64,000 nucleotides of DNA, taken from Bacteroidota bacterium. GTDB taxonomy: Bacteria > Bacteroidota > Bacteroidia > Chitinophagales > Chitinophagaceae. Position numbers and translations under genes: made by a program. The stretch covers positions 17,106 through 81,105 of the forward strand of contig JAEZEI010000014.1 in the NCBI GenBank assembly GCA_023417815.1, in the 5' to 3' direction. Shown here in pieces: positions 8,655-18,000 of this stretch. Every line of letters begins with the position of its first letter. Position 1 is the first letter of the stretch. The notes beneath the pieces are model-generated. The model did not search any database, was not told the DNA's origin, and saw nothing but the letters and a program-made list of their open reading frames with translations.

Positions 8655-9800
8655 TTAAACATTTGATTTCTGAAGCAATGCAGAAGGAGTTTTGGCCATT
8701 ATCCAGAGGTCGCGGACAAGGTTATTGTTCCTTGCATAATTTATATCGAGGTTAAGCCTTTCTTCAACGCTCATTTCTTTCTGTCCTCTTTTCTTCACCT
8801 GCCAAAGGCCTGTGATCCCTGCGGGAGCCATGAACCTTTCCGCCCATTCGTTGGTGGTAAGGGTAGCGGCTTCATAAAGCGGTAAAGGCCTGTTACCAAC
8901 TATGCTCATATCGCCTTTTAAAACGTTGAACAGTTGTGGCAATTCATCCAGGCTGGTATTTCGAAGGAATGCTCCGACACGGGTTACCCGGGGATCATTC
9001 TCAAGTTTAAAGAACGTAGGCATATTGCTGCCTGTATTGTACAGGTTCCTGTTGGCAAGTTCCTTCACCTTTTTATCTGCGTCCACAACCATTGTGCGGA
9101 ACTTAAAGAAACGAAATACCCTGAAACCCCTGCCAGCCCTTTCTGCGCTGTATATTACGGGGCCGCGCGACTCCAGCCGCACCGCCAGCGCAATAAGAAT
9201 GAACAATGGCGACAGCAGGATGATGGCCAGGAGCGAGAGCACCACATCAAGTGTTCTTTTCGCGTAGCACATCCTGCAATTGAAGTATAACGTCCGGGAT
9301 TCGGTTCTTGGTGTAGAACCCACCTGCTTTTCTGCAACCTTTTTCAGGAAACGGGCTTTATAAGGCAGTACACGGTAATTCTGCTCAATATTAGTGACAT
9401 CATCTGCCAGGTGCAGTTTAAAGAGAAGCTGGCTTTCTTCCTGCAATAACCGCGACTCATTATAAATCACCGGTATTGCAACCTGCTGGTTCTCTTTCAT
9501 CCATGTACGGAAAGAGGTGAATTCGAGGAAATTCAGGGCGGTGTCAATGACAATAAGGTCAGGGAATGCCTTTCTGAATTCAATTAAAGAAAGCATTTTC
9601 CTGGCTTCAACAAAATCGGTTACGAATAAACTTGTGGAATAAAATCCTGTATAGCCTGCCTTTTGGTGGTTTTCAGGTTCTCCGATAAAAAGTATTCGTG
9701 GTTCGGGTTTTTCTACAACTATTGGATCCTCATGAAATTCTGCTGAATTCTCAGTAGTGGTAAGCATAAAATGAGGGTTGTAGGTGAATAATGTTGTCAT
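8655..9800 (-). CDS. EPS priming sugar transferase with receiver-like N-terminal domain
   Basis: 381 residues. The C-terminal part (about 175-381) is a bacterial sugar transferase (PF02397 type): a membrane hairpin in DVVLSLLAIILLSPLFILI, then RAGRGFRVFRFFKFRTM, the PRVTRVGAFLRNTSLDELPQL signature, GDMSIVGNRPLP and GITGLWQVKKRG. Such enzymes transfer a sugar phosphate to undecaprenyl phosphate and start the repeat unit. The N-terminal 150 residues do not look like the usual CoA-binding-like domain. They read as a response-regulator-like fold: strand ILFIGEP, then FPDLIVIDT, then IPVIYN, without the acidic pair or conserved Lys. The next gene upstream encodes a true receiver domain. Confidence 0.9.
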   Translation of the reverse strand: MTTLFTYNPHFMLTTTENSAEFHEDPIVVEKPEPRILFIGEPENHQKAGYTGFYSTSLFVTDFVEARKMLSLIEFRKAFPDLIVIDTALNFLEFTSFRTWMKENQQVAIPVIYNESRLLQEESQLLFKLHLADDVTNIEQNYRVLPYKARFLKKVAEKQVGSTPRTESRTLYFNCRMCYAKRTLDVVLSLLAIILLSPLFILIALAVRLESRGPVIYSAERAGRGFRVFRFFKFRTMVVDADKKVKELANRNLYNTGSNMPTFFKLENDPRVTRVGAFLRNTSLDELPQLFNVLKGDMSIVGNRPLPLYEAATLTTNEWAERFMAPAGITGLWQVKKRGQKEMSVEERLNLDINYARNNNLVRDLWIMAKTPSALLQKSNV

Positions 9801-9843
9801 AGGGCAGTTGTTGCTGCCGTTATTACAATTTTTCTGTGGTTAA

Positions 9844-10266
9844 TTAAAAAATATTAAGATTAAAGACTGTTTTTCTTTTCTTCACCGGCCTTTCACCATT
9901 CTGGTAAACCAGGTCACGAACTTTGTCGGACAGGTAAACAGGATCGAAAGGTTTGGTAAGGAATACAGAAGCTCCCAATTTATTGGTGCGTTCTTTCAAA
10001 GTTTCATCATCAGAATTTGAGATCACCACTTTTGGGATCTTTCCAAGAACAGAGCTGGTGGCCATATGCTCCAGCATTTCCATATTTTCTGAGGAAGAAT
10101 CCGGAATATCAAGTATGATCAGGTCCTGTTGAATATCTTCATGAAGCTGGTCCATCGCATCAAAACAACTTTCAACTGAGGTAACGGCGTACTCTTTACT
10201 TAATACGGAGTTGATCAGGTAGCTTAACGCATTACAATCTTCAATGGTAAGAATTGCTTTTTTCAT
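9844..10266 (-). CDS. Stand-alone response regulator receiver protein
   Basis: 140 residues, one receiver domain and no output domain. The key residues are present: acidic pair E9-D10, phospho-acceptor D53 in LIILDIPD, a Ser at the end of strand 4 (ISNSD), and K105 in FLTKPF. The basic tail (PVKKRKTVFNLNIF) is short. No histidine kinase is encoded in the window. It is 43 nt upstream of the priming transferase on the same strand, so a role in controlling EPS start is likely (inference). A 17-bp near-perfect palindrome lies just upstream. Confidence 0.9.
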   Translation of the reverse strand: MKKAILTIEDCNALSYLINSVLSKEYAVTSVESCFDAMDQLHEDIQQDLIILDIPDSSSENMEMLEHMATSSVLGKIPKVVISNSDDETLKERTNKLGASVFLTKPFDPVYLSDKVRDLVYQNGERPVKKRKTVFNLNIF

Positions 10267-10292
10267 CTCGTGTCAAGGTGTTTGGGTTTCAG

Positions 10293-10309
10293 ATAACGAT
10301 TATCGTTAT
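10293..10309. promoter_or_regulatory. 17-bp inverted repeat upstream of receiver gene
   Basis: ATAACGAT-T-ATCGTTAT has perfect 8-bp arms around one base. It lies 27 bp upstream of the receiver start codon, a suitable place for an operator. Confidence 0.4.
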
Positions 10310-10408
10310 TGAGGCTCCTCACAGGCTATAGGCAGACGGCAATTCGTAGTATTAAAAAATAATACAGAAGATATCAGAAGGAGATTTTAGGCTTTTTCAG
10401 GGATATCG

Positions 10409-10425
10409 CTGCCGGTGTCCGGCAG
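10409..10425. repeat. Strong 7-bp hairpin in the intercistronic gap
   Basis: CTGCCGG-TGT-CCGGCAG sits between the GT2 ending at 10536 and the receiver gene. There is no adjacent T-run on either strand, so it looks more like an RNA-processing or stability hairpin than a full terminator. Confidence 0.4.
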
Positions 10426-10535
10426 GATTTCATTGTGGGGGATGAGGCCGTAAAACTATAAAAAAATCTTCAATCCCAAAATTTTTATTCTTTTTTTTAA
10501 AAAATTTCCCGGGCGTATTTATACGGCAGGCAAGG

Positions 10536-11717
10536 CTATACCGTACTTTTCCGGGTAGCCTTATCCCATAGAACGGTTTGCTTTCGCTTTAAAAACCGGT
10601 TAAGACCCAGGTACAGGGAAACGTTCATAAAAACAAAGTAATAGGGAATGTAAAACACTTTGCTTTTTACATTCCTGTAGGCAAGAATACCACCTGCCAA
10701 TGCTGCCAGGTAAAAGACAGCCTGCATCAAAAGCAACACTGAATAAAGGGTTGAAGGCTGATAGATACAAATAAGGATATTGAAAATTAGCACAAGGGGC
10801 AACAAAAAAGGACACACGATCCAGCGGAGTACCCGGTGGCTAATGAATTGAAAGGCCAGCTTGCCATACCGGAAAATATTCAGAAGGGGGGCGAGCATCA
10901 CCACCGACTGAAAACCCCCGGCGCTGATCCTGATCTTCCTCTTTTGTTCTTCCCTGAGGTTGAGCGAAGGCTCTTCCGATGCATATGCACCGGGTTCATA
11001 AATTACCCTATAGCCTTTTGCTGCAATACGCATCGAGATGATGAAATCATCCAGCAATACATTTTCACCTGCTGATTCATATAAATTGGTACGAACAGCG
11101 AACAATTCGCCGGCAGCACCCACCACGGTATAAAAATCCGAATCGAGCCGCTTCAGGAATGATTCGTATTTCCAGTAGATCCCTTCCCCGGCACCTGCTG
11201 CATTCACTGAGCCCGACCTGTCTTCCACCTTCTTTTCCCCTGCCACAGCTCCTACTTCCGGGTCGGCGAAATGAGATGTTATCAGCCTGATGCTTTCGCG
11301 GTTCAGAAGGGTATTTGCATCGCAGAAAACTGTTACCGGTGTAGTAACAAATTTCATGACCCTGTTAATTGCGGCTATCTTGCCGGCCCTGCCCGGTTCA
11401 TGAAACAATTCGATCCTGGGAAACTCCTTTACTATAACTGTTGTATTATCAGTGGAACCGTCTGCTACAATGATTATCCTTAAAAGCTCTTCGGGATAAT
11501 CAAGGTCAAGGGTGTTTTGGATCTTCTCCCGGATGATCGCTTCCTCGTTATAAGTGGCAATAACCAGTGTTACTTCGGGCATGCTGCCTTCCCGGGTTTT
11601 GGAGCGGCTTTTATAGGGCCCGCGGATTTTCAGGATGAGCCAGACCAAAATGCCATAACCTATATAACTGTAAAAAATAATGAAGAGGAATACCCAGAAC
11701 CCTATTTTAAGCAGCAT
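10536..11717 (-). CDS. Membrane glycosyltransferase, family 2 (processive type)
   Basis: 393 residues from the ATG at 11717; a TTG two codons earlier is less likely. An N-terminal membrane segment is followed by a GT-A domain: VTLVIATYNEE, VTVFCDANTLLNRESI with the metal-binding Asp, a DDFIISMRI catalytic region, and EEQKRKIRISAGG in place of the Q-x-x-RW motif. Four hydrophobic segments close the protein. The layout matches hyaluronan/cellulose-synthase-like inner-membrane GT2 enzymes that elongate or extrude chains. It is the first gene of the minus-strand arm, back to back with the esterase gene at 12015. Confidence 0.9.
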   Translation of the reverse strand: MLLKIGFWVFLFIIFYSYIGYGILVWLILKIRGPYKSRSKTREGSMPEVTLVIATYNEEAIIREKIQNTLDLDYPEELLRIIIVADGSTDNTTVIVKEFPRIELFHEPGRAGKIAAINRVMKFVTTPVTVFCDANTLLNRESIRLITSHFADPEVGAVAGEKKVEDRSGSVNAAGAGEGIYWKYESFLKRLDSDFYTVVGAAGELFAVRTNLYESAGENVLLDDFIISMRIAAKGYRVIYEPGAYASEEPSLNLREEQKRKIRISAGGFQSVVMLAPLLNIFRYGKLAFQFISHRVLRWIVCPFLLPLVLIFNILICIYQPSTLYSVLLLMQAVFYLAALAGGILAYRNVKSKVFYIPYYFVFMNVSLYLGLNRFLKRKQTVLWDKATRKSTV

Positions 11718-11812
11718 TTGCAATAGTATTGAATTTTTATAAATAGGGCAGGAAGGGTACTAATAATAAATTGATTGTTAGAACATTTATTTTTTGAAAT
11801 GATTAAAAAAAA

Positions 11813-11843
11813 TTTGCACGTTTGAAACTATTATTTAGTTTTG
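11813..11843 (+). promoter_or_regulatory. Bacteroidota-type -33/-7 promoter
   Basis: TTTG (11813-11816), exactly 19 bp of spacer, then TAGTTTTG (11836-11843), a perfect match to TTTG-N19-TAnnTTTG. It drives the 2336-residue esterase gene and leaves a leader of about 165 nt before the ATG at 12015. That leader contains CCTCCCCAAGGTCA, also found in the dispersed repeat at 37528. Confidence 0.85.
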
Positions 11844-12014
11844 TGCTCCCCGGTGTTCTACCGGACTATCTATTCCTATTTTTAAAAACCTCCCCAAGGT
11901 CAGAAATTCGTCCAATATCTTTTCCGTACAATTTGTGCCGAAAATCCATGCTGCTTACAGCTCGCTTTAGTTTCCATTTCCTGTAATACCTAACACTTTT
12001 AAAACACAGGAAAA

Positions 12015-15000
12015 ATGCACAAACTCCTTACTCTCGTTATCATTTCCTTACTGGCATTTGCGGGTAGGACATTCGCACAGGCGAATATTCTTGACCCCAA
12101 TGATCCTAATGTGATCTTCACCAGTACGTACAAGCCGCCAGCTCCTCCTTATGGTCCGATGGCAAAATGGGGCCATACCAACAGGCTGAACTGGAATCCC
12201 TACAACTATGGGTACAAAAGCTATTACTATAAAGGGATGGCTTTCAGGCTTAAGTTCCCCAAAACTTACCAGCACAATGTGAATGATGGTAAGAAGTACC
12301 CGGTATTTGTATTCCTGCACGGCCTGGGAGAACCAGGGCCGATCTGGGATAATGAATTCCACCTGGTTCATGGAGCACAGGATCACGCTAACAAGGTGGA
12401 TAACGGAACCTTCGATGGGTTCCTGTTCTATCCACAAAGTGCAAGCGGTTACCTGCAGAACTACGGCCCACTGATCAATGAAATGATCGACTCGCTGGCT
12501 AAATATGTAAAGGCCGACGTTGATCGCGTAACATTATCCGGGCTTTCTTCCGGTGGGCAGGCTGTGTTTGATATAGTGGAGTCTTTCCCTAAAACATATA
12601 GTTATATAACACCTATCTCCGCTGCGCGGGATGAATTCATTCCGAAATTCCCGGACATTGTACATATTCCGATCTGGATCTCCAATGGTGGACAGGATGC
12701 AAGTCCTACGCCTGAAGGAGTGGTTACAGTGATCAATGCATTCAGGAATCTTGGGGGATATATAAAACAATCTTTCTATCCTAACGGGGGACATGGTATC
12801 TGGGGTAATTTCTGGGCTGAACCAGGGTATTACCAATCGCTGAATGATGCGCATAAAGCCAATCCACTGGTATACTTCCAGCGGTCAGAATTCTGTCCTG
12901 GTGAACCTGTTAATGCCAAGCTTGGCCTTCAACAGGGATTCAATGCCTACCAATGGGAAAGGAACGGGGTAGTGATCCCGGGTGCAACTTCCAATACATA
13001 TACAGCTACATCTTTTGGTACATATCGCGGACGTTTCCGTCGCACTGCTTCTTCAGCATGGTCTGAATGGTCTCCGAAGCCTGTGGTGATTTCAGAAAAA
13101 CAACCAACCATTACTCCACCGATCCAGGTTGATGGATTAATGAGTATTGTTCTTCCTGCGCCGGATGGAAATAACACCGTTAAGTTAAAAGTTCCGAATA
13201 CTTATGCTTCCTACGAATGGAGAAGGGTATCAGACAATGCCCTGGTAAGTACTGCAAGTACTTTTGCTGCCCCGGTGGGAAGCTATAAAGTAAAAGTTAC
13301 AGAACAATACGGATGTACAAGTGCGTTTGGTGATGTCTTCAATGTTATTCCGGCTAGTGGGGCAAATGCTCCTGATGCTGCGGCGAACCTTACTGCCGTT
13401 GCATTAAGCAACAGTGAAATTCAGCTTAACTGGAATGACAATCCAGCACCACTTAATAATGAAACTGCATTTGAGATTTATCGCAGTCTTCAACCTGGTA
13501 CAGGTTATGCGTTGATCGCAAAACTTGGTGCTGATATCCTTACCTATAATGATACAGAACTTGCTCCTGCAACTAAATACCATTATATCGTAAGAGCAGT
13601 AAATAACAACGGTGCTTCTCCTTTGAGCCTGGAAGTTTCGGCGATCACGAAATCAGATGTGATCGCACCCACGGCACCAGCCAACCTCATTGTTACAGGA
13701 ACTACCCGGAGCTCGGTTTCTTTAAAATGGGATGCTTCAACCGATGATATCGGTGTAGACAGGTACGAGATCTACGTTAATGGCGTTAAATCTTATGCAT
13801 CTCAGAATACAAGTTTCACTGTAAATAATCTTGAAGCACTTCAGTCTTACAGCTTCAATGTACGTGCGCTTGATTCTACAGGTAATGTATCACCGCCAAG
13901 TGCGCAGGTGAATGCAGTTGCAAAACTCAATGGTCTCTCTTATAAATACTATCATGGTACATGGGAAAATCTTCCTGACTTTTCTACGCTAACGCCGGAG
14001 AAGGAAGGTATATCTCCAAATGTTACTCTTGATCCGCGTACAAGGGATGATAACTTCGCATTCCTTTGGGAAGGTTATATCAAGATCCCTACCACTGGTA
14101 CGTATACATTCGAAACGAATTCGGATGACGGAAGCAAACTTTATATAGGCCAGTACAGCCATACTGCAACACCAGTTGTGAACAATGACGGTCTTCATGG
14201 CGGCCAGTACCGTTCCGGTACTATCCAGCTTACAGCTGGAATTCACCCGATAGCGGTTACTTTCTTTGAAGCTGGTGGCGGCCAGAGTATGAATATCTAC
14301 TGGCGTAATAACGTAGGAATAAACAACCGTACTGCGATTCCAAACAGTGCTTTTTCTGACAACGTGAATCCTTCAGGTTCTGTGCCTAATCCGCCCGTTA
14401 ACCTGGTTGTGAATGCTAACAGCTACAAACAGATTACTGTTAGCTGGTCAGACAACAGCAACAATGAGCAGGGTTTTGAAGTTGTAAGGGGTACATCACT
14501 GAATGGAACGTACATTCCAATAGGAACAGTAGCTGCCAATACAACTACGTTTGTTGATTCTGTAGGACTTGAGCCTGCAACGAAATACTACTACAGGGTT
14601 CGTTCCGTGAATGAATTCGGTGAATCAGAATGGCTCAATGTAATGAAGGCATCCTGGTTGTTCAATAATAATGTGAACGACGAAACCGGTAGTTCAAATA
14701 CGCTTACAAGGAATGGCAATCCTCCATACAGTACCGACAGGAAAGAAGGATCTCATTCAGTTTCCTTCAACGGTTCCAGCCAGTATATGGAGTTAGGGTT
14801 CAGCAGCAGCGGAAGATTCCCGAGTGACGAATTCACTAAGCGTACGGTTGGACTGTGGATCAAACCTGCTTCCAATAATATATCAGGAAGCAATAAGATC
14901 ATATTCGAATTCGGAGGAAACTCAGGTGGACTGGCTCTTCGTTTCAATTCTGGTGCTCTCCAGGCCGGTATTGCAAATGGCAGCAATAGGGTAACAGCCT

Positions 15001-18000
15001 CCAGGTCAAATCTTACCAGCCAAAGTGCCTGGAATACTAATGGATGGAATCATGTTGCGGTTGTTTTTGATGGAGACAGGTTGAGGCTTTATGTAAATGC
15101 TCAGGAGGTTGCAAATGCAAATCCTTCATATAGTTCAGTACCTTCTTCAAGCAGCGTATCCAGGATCGGTTATACAAATAGTTCGAACGCGTTCAATTCA
15201 TCCACATCAAGCGCATACTATAGTGGCCTGATGGATAATTTTGTGATCCTTGATGAAGCATTGAATTCAGATGGAATCGAAGCCCTGATGACACACAGCT
15301 ATGGTGCTGCTACAACAAACGCACTGCCTCCATTACCTGGTGTGCCTACTGCACTTAATGCAACAGCGGTTTCTCCTTCTAAGATACAGTTGACCTGGAA
15401 CGATAACAGCAATAATGAGCAATACTTCCAGATCGAAAGGTCTGTGACAAACTCCAACAGTTTCAGGTTACTGGCTGAAGTTCCGGGCTCTGCACTGGCT
15501 ACAGGTACATATCTTGATTCAAACCTGTTCTCAAATACAAACTATTATTACAGGGTCAGGGCTGTAGGGATAGGTGGAAACAGTGCTTTCACTGCTTCTG
15601 CATCTGCGAAAACGTTGAACAACCTACCGGTGTTCGCACCAGTTTCAAGTTTCTCAATGCGCTATTCTTCTACGAGGAACCTGAATATTTCTGCTACTGA
15701 TCTTGACGGGGAGGTCCTTTCCTTCAGCTTCGGTCAGCCTTTACCATCTTTCGCTGTATTTAATAATACAGGAAACGGCACGGCATCGATCACTTTCAGT
15801 CCTTCTATTGCACAGCAGGGTACATACCCGATCCAGATCATCGTTACTGATGGTAACAACGGAAAGGATACACTGGTCTTCACATTAACGGTTAACTCCA
15901 ACAATGTTCCTGTTATCAACGATGTACTTCCTGTACTCGCCAGCGAAGGTGCAATTACAAATGTGCCTTTAACAGCGAATGACCTCGATGGAAATGCAAC
16001 GCTTTCTTATTCTTTATCAGGCCATCCTGCATTTGCAACGGTTATCGATAACGGCAACGGAAGCGGGATATTGAGGCTCACTCCTGGGTTTGCTTCTGCA
16101 GGTGATTATACATTCAGCGTGAATGTAAGCGATGGAGCAGGCGGCATAGGAACAGAAGAGATAAACCTTACCGTAGCGAATGTAGAACCTCAATCTGAAA
16201 CTGTGTATATGAGCATGCGTTACGGAAGCGCTCCTGCACCGGCTCCTTGGAACAACATTCAAACACCAAATACAGTTAACCTGTTAAATTCAAACGGACA
16301 GGCCACTACAACCGGTATTGAATTCCTGGGAACCAACTGGAATGCCGGTGATGCGGGTGCTGTTACCGGGAACAACTCAGGTGTTTATCCTGACGTAGTG
16401 ATCAGGGATTATTTCTGGTTCGGTATTTATGGAGCGCCAGAAACTGTAACCTTCAACCTGAAAGGGCTTACCCCGGGAACAAGGTATAATGTTACATTGT
16501 TCGGTAGTAGTTCATGGACAGGAGTTCCCAATAACGGAACTACCATCTATACTCATAATGGTGTTTCCAAACCACTTTATGTTCATCAAAACTCCCAGAA
16601 CACCGTAACGTTCAATAATATCCAGGCGAATGCTTCTGGATTGATACCGATCACCATGACAAAAGCAGCCGGAACACCTTATGGTGTGCTTACATCTGTT
16701 GTTCTTCAAAAACCATTTGATGATGGAACAGCTCCTGTATTGCCGGCTAACCTTGCAGGTGAACCTTTACAGAATGGTTATGTAAGGCTTACCTGGACAG
16801 ACATAGCTTATAACGAGAACAATTACCTCGTTAAGCGTGCAACCAATCCTGCAGGGCCTTTCACCACCCTTAACCCGGGTGCAACAAATGCAAACGAAAC
16901 AACTTATATTGACCAGAACGTTGCCAGCGGTACCACCTATTATTATAAACTCGAAGCAACCAATGAAAATGGATCTTCAGGTGAAACAAATGTGGTTAGT
17001 GTACTAACTATCAACAAGGCTCCGGTTCTAACTGCGCTTTCAGATGTTTTCATGAAAGGCGGAAATGCCGGGGTCGTTAACCTTGTTGCAACCGATGATG
17101 GCGCCGATGTGCTGACCTATACCGTTAGCAATCTGCCGGCATTTGCAAATTTCCAGAACACCGGGAACGGCCTTGGTACGATCACTTTCAACCCGACCGT
17201 GAACGACCTGGGTGATTACAGGCAGATCATCGTAAAAGTAACAGACAACAACGGGGCAAGTGCTGCAGATACATTCAACCTGACAGTAACAGATCCAGCT
17301 GTAAGGACAGTTTATATAAACTTCGGTCCTGAAGGAAGTGGTGCTCAACCAGCTCCATGGAACAACTTCATAGGTTATCCTTTTGCGAACTATAACTATG
17401 GTACATTAACGGATGATGCCGGTGTAAATACAGGCTTCACGTTCAGGTATCTTACTCAATGGACAGGAGGTCTGATCCTTGGTATGCAAACCGGGGATGA
17501 TTCAGGAGTGTATCCAGACAATGTGATCCGCAGCAGTGTATATACCACTACAAATGGTAACCACACTATGCAATTCCAGGGTCTTGATCCTGCCAAGCGT
17601 TACAACATCGCGTTCCTGAACAGCTTTAACTCAGGTCAGAACAATGTGGTTACATACACCAGCGGAAGCCAGTCAGTTTCTATTGATGGTAAATACAATA
17701 CCACCATGCTTGCAAGCATGAACGGTCTTGTTCCTAATGCTTCAGGCATTGTACAGGTGACGCTTAACAAACCATCTGCTACCACCTTCCTGATGCTGAA
17801 CGCAATAGTTATACAGGAGTATGCGGCATCAACCCCGATCGTTAGACCTGAGAACCTGTTTGCCGAAAGTGTACTTAAGACGAATGAAGTTAAACTGACC
17901 TGGACCGACAGGAGCAGCAACGAAACCGGCTTCCAGGTTTACAGGGCGACCAATATTTCAGGACCATATTCATTGGTAACTACAGTTGCAGCGAATGTGT

